Notes: generated by a model from the letters alone, not told the origin. A DNA stretch of 64,000 nt from Fragilaria crotonensis (GCA_022925895.1 JAKSYS010000112.1:1-64000), one strand, 5' to 3'; shown: positions 31,321-42,815, counted from the first letter of the stretch. Numbers and translations: made by a program.

Positions 31321-32820
31321 ATGAGACCTAAGAGCACCTTTTTCTTTTTGGTGATGGCAGGTGTGGCTCGTCGCATCTTGGTTGCTGGCCTTATTGTACC
31401 TGATCAAGCACCGACTTGGGCACACCTCACTGAGCGTGTCCTCTCGACGAATACAGGTCAACGGTTGCATGAGGAGGCGCAGCAAAGAATGATTGGACTA
31501 GGACCTCCCCATGCACAGGCGTCGCTTCGATTGTTTGACGCTCAGGAGGAAGATGTTCGAGTGACATTCTACCGTGACCATGCGGCATGGTGTCCTTACT
31601 GTCAAAAGGTGTGGTTAATGTTAGAGGAGAAACGTATCCCATACCGAGTGAAAAAAGTGCCTCTGAATGCGTATGGCGATAAACCGTCGTGGTTTACGAG
31701 AAAAGTCGACGGAGGGAAGCTGCCAGCGCTGGAGTTGGATGGAGTGCTGTACAAAGAGAGTCTCTCCATCTTGAATCTGCTCAGTGAAGTTTTTCACGAT
31801 CAGGGTCCCTCGATGATCCCTCGCGCAGAAGATGCATCATTAGCAGATTATTTTCAGGACCTTGAGAAGAAGCTGCAAAGCGCGTGGTTTTCGCTCACGT
31901 TCTACCCTGTCGAGGGTGAGGACTTGGAAAAAGCGCGATTGAATCTCTTGGAGCACCTTCGACTAACGGATGAGGCGCTTAGTGTCAAGCCAGGTCCTTG
32001 GTTTCTTGGTGGTGATGCGCCGACTATTGTAGACATCCATTTCATTACTACCATCGAGCGTCTCGTTCCTTCAGTCCTATTTTGGAAGGGGATGGTCGTT
32101 CGTGGCAAGTTCGACAACCTAGATCGCTGGTTGGCATCAATGGAAGTTCGACCACACTATCTCGCGACCAAAGCCGACTACTTCAACAGTGTCAGAATCA
32201 TTCCCTCGCAAAATGGACCGGGATACAGCATCGATGCAGCGCGAAAAGTTGCTGACAAAATATGCGGATTGCATGGTGCTTGGGAGTTACCGCTCTCGGA
32301 TTTCGTGGAGCCGTTGCCTCATCTTCATTCCTTGGACGGAGACGAAGCTGCTCGTCACGAAGCAGCGTTTGCCCTCACATCTAATCATAAAGACGTTGTC
32401 TTGTTTGCGTGCCGAGGCGCAGGAGTACCTGGGAATCCTTCCTTTCATGCCGAACTCGCCGACCCTTACGCTGAGCCCAATGAGGACTTTTTCCAGCCTG
32501 TTGATGTGTGTCTGCGACATGTGGTGGTTGCTCTGCTGGACGGTGTTCATGTTGAGACCTCTAGAATGCGGCAATTCCTAGCTCACACAAGTGGCGATGG
32601 GGAGCTTCGACATGATTGGGGAGCCTACGAAGATGACGAGGGGACTGTCTACTATTGGAATGAGATAACTGGGGACTCGACATGGACTCCGCCAACGATG
32701 CAGTTAGATACCTGCCTTGCGTATCTTCGGGATCGAATCGGCGTCCCGCGGGATATGGGACCGGCGGCTGCCATGCAGCTACGGGCTCACCTGAACTGGG
32801 CGATCTCAGTCATTCAGTAG
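31321..32820 (+). CDS. Glutathione S-transferase with C-terminal WW domain
   Basis: A 499-residue fusion. The N-terminal thioredoxin-fold part begins near residue 80 with VTFYRDHAAWCPYCQKVWLM, a CPYC glutaredoxin/DHAR-like active site rather than the Ser/Tyr of classical GSTs. GGKLPALELDGVLYKESLSI is the glutathione-binding cis-Pro and SES block. The all-helical C domain carries GPWFLGGDAPTIVDIHFITT. A long unassigned middle follows. A WW domain lies near residues 420-450: DWGAYEDDEGTVYYWNEITG, then DSTWTPP, with both Trp and the Tyr pair. WW domains bind proline-rich partners, so the enzyme may be tethered. The Met at 31321 is chosen because the frame upstream to 31225 covers the 5S flank. 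Confidence 0.82.
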   Translation: MRPKSTFFFLVMAGVARRILVAGLIVPDQAPTWAHLTERVLSTNTGQRLHEEAQQRMIGLGPPHAQASLRLFDAQEEDVRVTFYRDHAAWCPYCQKVWLMLEEKRIPYRVKKVPLNAYGDKPSWFTRKVDGGKLPALELDGVLYKESLSILNLLSEVFHDQGPSMIPRAEDASLADYFQDLEKKLQSAWFSLTFYPVEGEDLEKARLNLLEHLRLTDEALSVKPGPWFLGGDAPTIVDIHFITTIERLVPSVLFWKGMVVRGKFDNLDRWLASMEVRPHYLATKADYFNSVRIIPSQNGPGYSIDAARKVADKICGLHGAWELPLSDFVEPLPHLHSLDGDEAARHEAAFALTSNHKDVVLFACRGAGVPGNPSFHAELADPYAEPNEDFFQPVDVCLRHVVVALLDGVHVETSRMRQFLAHTSGDGELRHDWGAYEDDEGTVYYWNEITGDSTWTPPTMQLDTCLAYLRDRIGVPRDMGPAAAMQLRAHLNWAISVIQ

Positions 32821-32982
32821 TCCTTCCTGGAGGTGGAACGCGACTTTAACTATACAAATTCATTATCAAGCACCAGGAGTGAATATTCACATACATAAAT
32901 TGATGAGTTTATTCTACGAACTGGTCTTGTCGAAATATCAAGGATCCGAGCACGAAGAAATCGTTTCACGGTCCTCTATCTT

Positions 32983-33788
32983 TTATATGTCGATATGGCT
33001 TGATCGATTGGACGGCGATAGCTTTGTTTGTACGAAGCCCAGCTTTCTAATCAGCGTTTTTATCGTCGAAGATACATCCACATCTTCGTTTGCATCCGCC
33101 CAGCTATGAAGTGCTTCGAGGGCTCGAAGGTATGCAATGTGTGCACGCTTCCAATCGTTTTGAAGACAGTAGATGTCCGCTATGAACTGAATGTTCGTCG
33201 AAGCTGTTCGGGGATCAAAGTCAACTCGAGTTTTTGTTCGAACTCGAAGAGCATGGTTAAAAGCTACCAGTGCTTCCTTCAAGTCTCCCTTTGCAACAGC
33301 TTCCGCAGCCAGACGATCCAGATTTTCCAGTAGCTGTTCGCAGAAGTCTCGACTGTATTTTCCATCCTTCCCAAACCGAGTTCGAGCGTCATCTTTGAAC
33401 CTTAAGTTTAAAGGTTAGACAGAGTCAAGAAAAGTTAGCGAGAGTCATGAACGCGGAGCACCGAAGTGAAGCGATTCACTTACTTGACAATATCTCGTTT
33501 GCTGTAGAACATTGACCTTCGAGAATTTTTGTCGATCCTTGGCACTTCCCATAATTGAGTCACCGGAGGATCTGCAAAGCTTACTGACCTGCGAGCATTC
33601 GTTTTGTCGCCTAAAATCCATCTTGAGGTGTTCATATCCGCAAGCAGGGCTACCGTCGAGGTATCCATACTGTTCAGAGCTATCTCAAAGGCATCCATGC
33701 CAGCATCATAGATGCAGGTCATTTCCTTGACGCAATCATAGGAGGGTTCCGTTTCCAAGGCCATTAGGTCCCCTTCCAGTTTCACCAT
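32983..33788 (-). CDS. TPR-like helical protein, unknown
   Basis: A 240-residue protein from two exons: 33788-33484 and 33400-32983. The 83-bp intron has a GTAAGT donor and TTAAG acceptor, and the junction reads DIVK-FKDDARTRFGKDG in frame. Exon 2 contains helical repeats like TPRs: GDLKEALVAFNHALRVRTKT, then NIQFIADIYCLQNDWKRAHI and AYLRALEALHSWADANED. Exon 1 has no recognised domain (YDAGMDAFEIALNSMDTSTV may be another helix pair). It is a probable protein-binding adaptor. Confidence 0.7.
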
Positions 33789-34190
33789 GTCAAGCCAATT
33801 GGTTTCGTTTCAACCAACCATCAGCATTCAAAGTGGACGGTCTCCTCGGGCGGAAGGCTCATTCCACGACCGAAAACCTCAGTTTCATCGTTGCCGTTCA
33901 GAAATAGTCAAGAAGGTCTAGATTTGATGTGGCACATACAAATTGCTCGAAATTATGGCTAGCCCTTACGTAGTGTGCTGCGTCGCCAGAAACTAGTCGT
34001 GTTACTTAAGGTCACAAGTAAACTCCCCCGAGGCCCGTACGTCGCGGGACCCGAGCGCCAATATTTATGAACGGTGCTTGTAGGGTCTAAAGCTTGCTGT
34101 GCTTTGAAATGGATTCCCTACTAATGGGCCAGTATAGACGAGATGCACGCGGACTCATGATATCCTGGTAGTACAGTCCTGTACGCCAAA
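33789..34190. other. Intergenic, 5' region of TPR-like gene
   Basis: Lies between the TPR-like gene start and the syntaxin stop, both on the minus strand. No ORF, RNA or repeat of note. Confidence 0.45.
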
Positions 34191-35395
34191 TCAATGTCTA
34201 TGTTTGAGAACCAGAATGATGAGGAGCAACCCAATCAATGCGAGCAGGCCGAAGATACATTTCATGGGTCTTGCATTCTTCTGGTGTTTCTCTGCCTTTT
34301 CCAACTGTTGAATACCCGTCTTTGTATGTTCGACGACCGCCTCCATGTTATAGTCAATTCGATCCAAGATAGTTCCCTGGTCGATCACCAACACTGCCAA
34401 CTCCTTGAAGATGGCTCCTAGCTCTTCGATCGATTGAGCAATCTTGACAATCTCATGATCACGACTCTGTACAGCTTCAGTCAAATCATCCACTACAGCG
34501 AGTTGCTGGGTATTGAAGAAACCCCCATCCGTGTTCAAATCAATACCAAATTTGGCGTCCACTGGATTCCCTCCACTTTTTTGTGCCTGTACTTCGGCTA
34601 GATACTTCCGCTGCGATTGACGAAATTGCGCTGAGAGCTCTTGCAATCGCTTTGCCAAACTTCTTTGAACATTGGCACCAACGGTCGCCTCCTCTCCTCC
34701 AGCACGTTTTGTTGCGGCCCCGACTCGTTGCAGATAGCGCTCCGCTTGGCGGAATCGATCTGAATCACAGATGTTGACAAAAGGATTAGCAGGATGTTGA
34801 ACCCTATGACGGGAGTACTCAAGGAAAGCAATGCCAAGCCAGCGTACACCTACCTGTCACATCTTGCGTCAGCTTTTCAATACGTCCTTCCATATCATCG
34901 AGATCCTTTCCGAAGACGGACCCGACGCGACTGGCGTGCAGCGACTGCAGAATATCCATCAGACGTACAATTTCTGACAATTCAGAATGAACGGCATCGA
35001 CATCGTCCACCCATTGCGGGGGCAAGGCGGTCGTTTGTGACGTGATGGAACTCATTTGAATGCCACCTTCCTGTAAGCGACAACCGTTCGGAGGGTAAGA
35101 AGAGCAGTCACAGTTAAGTCACGATCTCACCAACATCCATAAGATAAATAATATGTGCGCGTACCTCTGCCAGTAAAAGATCATCCGAACCTCCGGCTGT
35201 GAGCTTCTTTGATGGACCCGAAGCTGCGGATGGAAAAGTCGTGATGAGTCTCGGTGCGTATGCTGGTATTCCTGCGTCATTTTTAGGCATTCGTTCCCAG
35301 TCGTACGTACCGTATCCATTCTTATCATTCCTGCGGCGCATATTCGCCGCAGAGCGACGCTCCAGAAAGGCGGAAGTAAGGTCACGAGACGCCAT
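34191..35395 (-). CDS. Syntaxin-16/Tlg2-type Qa-SNARE
   Basis: Trans-Golgi/endosomal t-SNARE. Three exons: 35395-35165, 35070-34854 and 34759-34191, with two 94-bp introns (donors GTACGC and GTAGGT). The start MASRDLTSAFLERRSAANMR is the syntaxin-16/SYP4 N-terminus, the peptide that binds a Vps45-type SM protein. Exon 2 has the Habc part (LPPQWVDDVDAVHSELSEI). Exon 3 joins T to DRFRQAERYLQRVG and carries the SNARE motif: QSRDHEIVKIAQSIEELGAI, FKELAVLVIDQGTILDRIDY with the zero-layer Gln in VIDQG. The C-terminal anchor is CIFGLLALIGLLLIILVL. Length about 338 residues. The Met at 35422 would add nine residues. Confidence 0.93.
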
Positions 35396-35858
35396 GGTCG
35401 TTGTTTCAAAACTTCGATCCAATCCGTTGAAATAGGCAAAAACTGGATGTCGTGTCGCGCCGCTGAAACCTAAAAAAAGTCATTCAAATCCATCGCCCAT
35501 TCTCCGACGACACGGAAAAATCGGGACTCTCGTGTTTTTCTCATGGTATGCCTACGACGGTATTCGGAGAACGACAGTGCACCAAACTCAAGACGCCAGA
35601 CGCCAGACACGCGAGCCAACTCCGAGTGGTACGCCGCCCCCCTCGGTCATACTATTGTGCAGTCTGCACCAGGTACTAGTACCTCGGTACTACGGTAGTC
35701 TTTTTTACTGGTGTTGTACTACCGGCACAGTATACCTTTGTAGATGACAGTATGAGAAATTCTGTAGAGGTGCATAGACGAATGTAAGACATGCTGCTGC
35801 ACTAAAATATGAGCGCGCCAGAAAGATAGCGAAAACATCATCACCCACCACTCCAACA
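35396..35858. promoter_or_regulatory. Divergent intergenic region
   Basis: Separates the syntaxin gene (-) from the gene at 35859 (+) and so should hold both promoters. It has a GTAC-rich patch at 35660-35735 (CCAGGTACTAGTACCTCGGTACTACGG). No defined element can be marked. Confidence 0.35.
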
Positions 35859-36518
35859 ATGACATCGAAAACAATCGCAACCTTGAGCGAGTACGAACGG
35901 AAACGAGCCGAGAACATTGAGCGTAACAATGATCGATTGCGGGCCTTGGGATTGATATCATCATTGGAGGAGGATCGATCCAATGCGGCTGCATGGGGGA
36001 AACAACTCAAGGCGCCCGCCCTTGTGCAAAATGACGACGCTGGTTGCAGAAAGAAGAAACGCCAAACGAAACCATGTCAGCCGGCTCGAAAATCACGACG
36101 ATTACAGGGAGATATACCGGAACATGATGCGAAAGATAACATTGATGCTTATGACACTGGGTGTTTACCTCGATCCGAGAGCATTCCCACTTTGGATTTG
36201 TCCGAAAGCGAGTGCGTTGCCCGTAATCGCGAATGTCGCGAAGCACGTCAACGAGCTGCGTTAGAATTTGCAGAGGGAGGAGATGCCTCAAAGAACCCAA
36301 CCGCTACGTACGCCCATTGTCTAATGAGAGTCCGAAGCATGACTGAAAAGGCGTTGGAAAATCGCGTCAAAGCCATTGAGCGAGCCATGTGGAAGCACTG
36401 CGTGGTAAAGATGGCAATTTTCAAAAGCTGTCTGCAAGATGAAGGGATGTTGGACCTTGCAAAGATGGCGAGTGACGCCCTGGAACGTCTTAAGGCATTG
36501 CAGCCACCACCGAAATGA
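35859..36518 (+). CDS. Unknown protein with EYERKRAENIERN motif
   Basis: A 219-residue single-exon protein. The first 35 residues (TLSEYERKRAENIERNNDRL, RALGL) match a short motif seen at the start of a variety of plant and algal nuclear proteins, including WDR76-like ones. A basic stretch (CRKKKRQTKPCQPARKSRRL) looks like a nuclear localisation signal. The C-terminal helix-rich part (SMTEKALENRVKAIERAMWK) has no known family. A chromatin-associated role is a guess. Confidence 0.6.
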   Translation: MTSKTIATLSEYERKRAENIERNNDRLRALGLISSLEEDRSNAAAWGKQLKAPALVQNDDAGCRKKKRQTKPCQPARKSRRLQGDIPEHDAKDNIDAYDTGCLPRSESIPTLDLSESECVARNRECREARQRAALEFAEGGDASKNPTATYAHCLMRVRSMTEKALENRVKAIERAMWKHCVVKMAIFKSCLQDEGMLDLAKMASDALERLKALQPPPK

Positions 36519-36842
36519 GGGAGCTGTAGGAATCTATTTAAACTTGAAACTATGGTGCTGACGCGCCTTGGTTTCTCAGTCTCAATTGGTGGTTTGATTG
36601 TGACAAACCGTATGAGGCGCATGACCTGGAGTTGCATCTGGGCACGACATTGTTCTCCGGTTGCAACGCTCGCAAATGTTTGTGTTACGTCGTACACTCC
36701 TTTACAGTACAGAGTACATAGCTACTACCGGTACTGTACAAGGTAGTTCTTTTTTGTGAAATGTGGCATTATTCATTATTCCAGGCATTCCAGGGTGCAT
36801 AGATTGATGAAATCCACAAATGACCCTTGTTCACACCGTATA
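36519..36842. other. Intergenic up to the target site of the large transposon
   Basis: No gene. GTAC-rich words at 36700-36745, then the 10-bp ATTGAAAAAT that is duplicated on the far side of the Mutator-like element (36843-36852). Confidence 0.5.
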
Positions 36843-36852
36843 ATTGAAAAAT
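36843..36852 (+). repeat. Left target-site duplication of MULE
   Basis: ATTGAAAAAT directly abuts the left terminal repeat (GAGATTTTCC) and occurs again at 47651-47660 directly after the right terminal repeat. A perfect 10-bp match is the size expected for Mutator-like insertion (8-11 bp). Confidence 0.92.
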
Positions 36853-37040
36853 GAGATTTTCCAGTCTTTAGGCAGTCATCGCATGTTTTTTCCAGTCTTT
36901 AGGCATGAAGGCATTTCTGGTCATTTCAGATTTATATCGTATACATTGTGTGTATATCCATTAACACCGAGCATGGCATACATGATTTCACGCAAGGCAT
37001 GCCCAGCAATCTGTTTCGTGCTATACAACAATGTATAAAG
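36853..37040 (+). repeat. MULE left terminal inverted repeat
   Basis: Begins GAGATTTTCCAGTCTTTAGG. The 17-bp word TTTTCCAGTCTTTAGGC occurs twice in the first 52 bp, separated by AGTCATCGCATGTTTT, a likely pair of transposase-binding sites. Further matches to the right arm include ATTTATATCGTAT, ACCGAGCATG, CACGCA.GGCATGCCC and TATACAAC. Confidence 0.9.
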
Positions 37041-37927
37041 TACATAATGTACTCCGAGTAGAAAGTACCACCACTGACATAATTCGCAGTCGTAGTGCTT
37101 CATGGCTTTCAGTGAAAACGTAGCACGTAGTAGTCTCTAGTATCTTCCAGCACGTGTGATTGTGGAGGACGATTACTACAATATCTGGTACTGTACAAAT
37201 CCATGTACGGCACTACGGTAGATGAAGCTCAAAAACAGCAACACAATCGAGGAACACACTATGAACAACCGGAGGGAGCGAGGAGAAAGAACAACAGCAA
37301 ATGATACTACACAAAGAAAGAGCAACAACAATACAACTGCAGAAAGAAGAAGAAGAACCAGGGAAATAAGATGAAGATCAACAGCTATGTGTAACTTGTG
37401 CACAAAGCAACACTGAGTCCCAATCAAAGAGCTCGGTTTTGAGCACCATCCCTGACACTGTTGCAACTGGACCATATAGCGGTTGAGTTGACACTGCAAT
37501 CAAATCTTCAGCTTTTCAATACTACAAGACAACAATGCAAATTCATTTTGGCATGCATTCTGATCCGGTATTTGATCACACAAGGCAGGTTTGGTTTTTG
37601 GCATATTGGGCAGCAATCACCGTGCCGAAAAATTCTTGGAACAGAAGAGTTGCCTTTGAGATGATATCGATTTTGAAATCCCCTTTCTACATGGCTAGCG
37701 AGATCAGGCTTGGATTTGTGATAATCCTCGCTCCTTTCTTTCCTGCATTTATTTTTGGGGAGTGAAATCAGTTCGCCAGCCACCAGCAAGTCATGTACCG
37801 CGTGCAAAAAATACACATTGAGGCAACGCGCCGGAGAGGAGGTAAGCCCTCAGTTAAGAAGTTTGTTGTTTGTCAATTTTCTTGTTTTTCACTAACATCC
37901 GATGAAGTCTTAGTTCTAAAATTTAGT

Positions 37928-39878
37928 TCAATTGCGGCTCCCAAAGTTAGAAACAAGGGATGTTGCATATTTCATTGCCTTGTCAATATTCTGTTGATAT
38001 TGGTACTGCGTGTTTGGTTTTGGGCAAGTGGACATGCGATGACCAACAATTCCACAACCCCCACATTGACCTGCTGTGCTGTTCCCTGATGTGGTGTAAC
38101 GTTTCATTTTGGGTCGTCCAGCTCTTGCCCTGCCTTTTGAGGGCCCCGAACTTCTAGGTTGCCCATGGTTGATAAGTCACCATCCAGCCTGGTTGTGTTC
38201 ATGTACATATTTTCCACTGTTGTTGCATGGTACAATGTGCAGTACCAGTTTGGGTTGTTGGGTTCAAGGTCTGCATTTATTATCAAGGCCATCGCATGAT
38301 AGCATGGCATTCTCCGTTCCTCTGTCCAGCGACAAGGACACTTACAGGTAAAGCTTTCACTGTTGACTTCAACATCCACTGTGACAATTGATGCCATCCC
38401 AGGTGGTCCAGCGGTTGCAGGAGACACTGCCACCTGCCCTCTCCAAGAATGTCCATTTTGCGATACCACAGTGGTCCTCAGTTTCCTGGCATCATCAATT
38501 GTTCTCGTATGTTTCTTTGATGCATAGTTGGTGAGTTCTTGCCCCTTTGGATCCAATGTTGAGCTTTGACTTTTGCTTCATGGGATTTCCTCAGACTGCG
38601 TCCAATGATACCAGCAACCATTTCAGTGATGGGACAAGCCCTCTCGCTGAGGATAGCACTATTTGTGTTTTCTGCAGCATTATTGGTCACCTTTCCATGT
38701 CGGCATCTTGGCGGCTGCTGGTCCAAAAAGGCAACTGTAACAAATTGCTGTTTGTGCCTCTCAAGCCAGTCTGCAGCATCATTGTTCTCCTTCCGAATGA
38801 AATCCAAACAAGCATTGTAATTTGCCTCTGTCCTTGCTTTTGCAAGATGAGATGCTATAAATAACTCAGTCTTCTTTCCGATTGAAGCATGAGTTTTGCA
38901 ATTTGAAGCAAGATGCTTTGCGCATCTTGAGAAACTTATGTTTCTATCTCGGAGGTGATCTTGGAAAGCATTGGATTGAATGCCTTTGTCATAGTCAGCA
39001 ACAAAAACGTCAATATTGGGGAAGTCGTCAGTGATGTGCCTAACAAACCATGTCCAGTTATCCTCATTCTCCACGTCAACAATAGATAATGCAAGGAGGA
39101 CAATTTCATTGTTTCCATCAAATGCAACTGCAAGCAACAATGTTTGCTGAAAATGGCCTCCTTTGGAAAATGTTCCATCTGCTATGACAATGCGAATACA
39201 GCCACATTCCCATGCCAGTTTTGACGTTGACAATGCAACATAACAACGATGGAATTGCGCAAGGGTGGGTCTCCATGGGCAACTGATTGTTTGAAAGTAT
39301 ACCGAAGCCCCAGAATCGGCAATTCTCAAGTTGTTAAGGTAACTCTCAAGTATAAAATACTGTCCAAGATGATGCTCAATACGGGATGCACCTTTTGTTG
39401 AAACAATGTTGTAAAGTTGTCCACGCTTCAAATTGATACCAGACTGTGCCTTTGCCATTTCTGCAAGCTGTTTTGCATTTCCACCTTTCTTGTTAGGAAG
39501 GAAACCACCTATCTCTTGAAATGCTCCTTGCAGTACCCGTTTATTGTAATTCTTCAACCTTAAACTTGAGGGGTCTCCAGACAAGCAGGTGTGGTCCAAA
39601 ACTTCAGATCTCACCTTCCACATCATCGAAAGATCCTCTCCTTCTTCCTTTCTCGCAATTACTTTGAAACAACAATTGTTTTCTGACCCAGGAGTGTGTG
39701 ATGCACATCGGAGTGTTAGTCTTGTTGTATTAGATGTTTGCACTCTGCAGGCTTGTTGTCTAGACTCATTAAACACGACCATAGCAGCAATTACTTCATC
39801 TTTTGATGAAAACACCTTATCAAGGAATGACTCAGCATTGTGGTCCATGGTTGTCATGATCAGGTACAAGATATCCAC
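37928..39878 (-). CDS. MULE transposase (MURA type) with SWIM and zinc knuckle
   Basis: Cut-and-paste transposase. A 466-residue frame (39878-38478) carries an N-terminal FLYWCH/WRKY-like Cys/His zone, then the catalytic RNase H-like triad: Asp in RIVIADGTFSKGGHFQQTLL, Asp in NIDVFVADYDKGIQSNAF, and a probable Glu in VTNNAAENTNSAI. The reading continues in another frame (DPKGQELTNYASKKHTRTI) to a SWIM zinc finger, FTCKCPCRWTEERRMPCYHA. A third frame gives GRARAGRPKMKRYTTSG and a CX2CX4HX4C zinc knuckle (QCGGCGIVGHRMSTC), with a stop at 37928. The two shifts, near 38545 and 38135, are both small. Either the copy is dying or the sequence has indels; catalytic residues are intact. Confidence 0.88.
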
Positions 39879-41499
39879 AGCAGTTTTGATTTATTTGTAT
39901 CAACAACTTTTTTCCCTGTTGTTGGGGGGCTTCTGATATTTTTGGGAAGTTCCCGATGGTTCCCTCCCAAATAGATACGGTCAACAGCAGTACAACAATA
40001 GCATCACATACTGAGCTGACAGGGAAATCCACCTTGCCGTGCCCTTTTTGTGGGTATAAATGAGATAAGTACATTGATAAGCAATAATCATTCACGCCAA
40101 TCTTCATGTCCACCACCCAGTTTACTGTTCCTCCTATTTTGTTAAGCCCAAACCAGGCAGGACCCAACTAGAGAGTGAGATGACAAAAGATAAAAGATAT
40201 CAAGAAGTCATCTATCATCATGACATGCTGATTCTCTTTTAATATATTTGTCTGCAGTACATTCAACGACTGTCATGCTGTCATCTGATTTTTGTGTTGA
40301 TTGACTCTACTTGCTCAGAGTGCAGTATGAACCTTTCAGCAGCAGTGTAATTGTGGTCAGACTTGCAACCATGATCATGAAATGGTATTCTGGTCATGGC
40401 AGGCATAATAGCTGCGGTTGTTAAAGCATGCAACACATGCATAACCAGTGATTGGTCCACTAGTCTGTTTATCCGGCCATTGGTGATAACTCCTAGTGTG
40501 AGGAATTGCAGCAGCCAGTGCAGTAAGTCAGCTCTCCTTCTTGTTGCCGTGCAGCTGCTGCTGTTATTGGAGTATGAGAACTTTCAGCCCATTCCTGATT
40601 CCACTTTGGCACATACAACTCTAGGCACAACAGAAGAAATGCCTTGGCTGTCAGTGTAGACCATTCACTCAATGGTTTAATCACCCTGTTATCAATGTAC
40701 AATTTGTGTCCAACCACTTCCCTTGCAAGACAATCCAAAACTCTTCATATGCTGGCCTTGATTGGATAGAACCCCTCATTCCCATGATACTCTGCAAGCA
40801 GAATTCCCGGTTTGTAACAGCTAGTATATTACCTGTGGTAATATCAGAGAGCAGCAGGGTTTATGACAATCAGGAGAATTAGAACCTGCTTGAAGCACAA
40901 GCACCAGTTGCTGTTGTGCTCTTGTAGCTGGAGAATCTTCAATACTAAGTCAATACAACAGCACCATCCTTTGCTCCACGCTACGAATCAAGAACCCTGC
41001 GATCGTTGTCGGTGTTGGGCAATGTTCAAAAACGTCAACAGGAAGATGGGTAGCAACACTTTTGTACGTGGGCAATACACGCAGCTGGCCAAGAGCATCA
41101 TTCATTGGGGAAGTGGTGCACTGCTCGCAGAAACAATTGCATGTACAAAAAAAAACATAATTTGTAACAAAATTTTACAAAATTGTAGACTGGACGTGAC
41201 AAGAAAATGTGGGTGTAAAACCCGCCGTCTGATGAGACAATCTCTCAACCAAATTGAATCTCTCTCTGTTATCTTGACGGTAGTTGGCCACAGGGCTGGG
41301 TAGAAAGAATGCCATGGCGTTGTCAAGTCGCTCCATGTCCCTAACAGAAATGATTATGGAATCATTTTTAGTATCCTCTTTTCTAAGATATGCTCCATGT
41401 TGGAAACAGAATCCTATCCAAACAATAACTGCATCTCAGTCTGTGTTCACTGAATTTTCTAAACCAAGTCACCAACCGGAGATTGGAGTAACCATGTCC
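39879..41499. other. MULE interior, no intact gene
   Basis: AT-rich sequence with short frames only. Around 40880-41060 the + strand reads HQLLLCSCSWRIFNTKSIQQ and CDRCRCWAMFKNVNRKMGSN, coding-like phrases that may be the upstream part of the retroelement whose RNase H follows. No boundaries can be given. Confidence 0.4.
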
Positions 41500-42815
41500 C
41501 TGATGGATTGTCTCAAACCATTACCATGCACTCAGCAAAGAATGGTGTCTGATGTTAAACAAGTGGCAATGGACGTTCAAATATGGAGAGCCTTTCGATC
41601 ACAAGAACGGTTACACATAGCCTCCGATGGAGGGTTACACAGCAACTTTGGTACGTTTGGGTGGGACTTGGCGACATGCGTCTAAACAAATTTTATTGCC
41701 ACTGCACTGGTGGCACCGTACACCATGGACGACAGTAGCAATAGCTTCTGTTCTGCTGCTCTCTTGGATGCTACTACTAGTGAATGGACTGAAGTCACTA
41801 GGAAGACCAACACTGGAAGGCCTAGAAGACCTCCTAGCATGCAGGGATCTACAGAGATATCCCAGGAGGCATCACACGTGAAGGAATGAAGACCTCACAG
41901 GTGTAAAACCTACCGGGAAGGTGATTTGAGTCCTGGTCTTCAGACTTAGATTTGTTGTGTGGAACCTACAGGATGAGGTCTTTTGTTGTCTGATTGGAGA
42001 GCTTTAAAAGCTCTCACCAGTGATTGAATGATGACTTTACATTTTGTCTAACAAACAGATTAAGCTCACAATACAAGAATCTAGAAAGTGAGTAGAGGTC
42101 ATCTACTGTCACATTTTGGACAACTTTTTTCGAGACAACGCACTGTACGGAAACTACAGTATGGTGATTTAACAAATGTGGGGGTCTGGTTGATGGCCTT
42201 TTGATACTGCTAGTTCCACAAGGAGCAAGTTATGCGGATTTGCTTCTTTGTTACTTCTTATTGTGGCAGTTGCTAGAAATTGGGGTTTGAGATATCGATG
42301 TTCTTCTGGATGGCTCAGAGATAGCCTCTCTGCAATTTCAAAAGTTTACAAAATGAATCAATGCAGTTGTCTTGCTAGTAGACAAACATTCGGCTCCAAT
42401 CTTCTCTCAATGATTCCGACGCTTCTGATTGAAATACAACGAATCTTTCATTGGGTGAAAGGACACCAAGATTCCATCAGGTCATACGAACAGCTCCCAA
42501 GAGAAGTCAGGTTAATGATCAACGCGGCTTACCTCGCTACACGGTACCGTCTTCAAGGAAAGTTGAAGCCCATGAGTAATGTTGACAATCATACGGGCAC
42601 CACAGATATCTATCTCCTCTATCATGGGAAAAAGGTTGACAGCCCAATACGATGAGTGTATTCGGTTTCACATAAATGGTTATCATTTGAAACAATACAT
42701 GCAGGAACGCAAAAAATGGGATAAAGACACTTGGAACATGATTGACATGGGGAGTTTTGGTCAACATTTCAAACAACTTACCCCTTCGCAGCAGGTATCA
42801 CATATGAAATAGTGA
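41500..42815 (+). pseudogene. Remains of a retroelement RNase H and C-terminal region
   Basis: Broken pieces on the + strand match the order seen in RNase H-bearing reverse-transcriptase elements. ERLHIASDGGLHSNFGTFGW (near 41607-41667) holds the first RNase H Asp, FHWVKGHQDSIRSYEQLP (near 42450-42503) is the terminal His motif, followed by INAAYLATRYRLQGKLKP. Downstream YDECIRFHINGYHLKQYMQE and SFGQHFKQLTPSQQVSHMK resemble the conserved tail that follows RNase H in such elements. Stops and frame changes separate the blocks, and no reverse-transcriptase palm motif was found, so this is a dead 3' fragment nested in the MULE. Confidence 0.6.

Noticed and set aside
37176-37499. 107-codon Leu/Val-rich minus strand ORF inside the MULE
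   Set aside because: Arises from AACAAC/AAGAAG-rich sequence; looks like a membrane helix only because of base composition.
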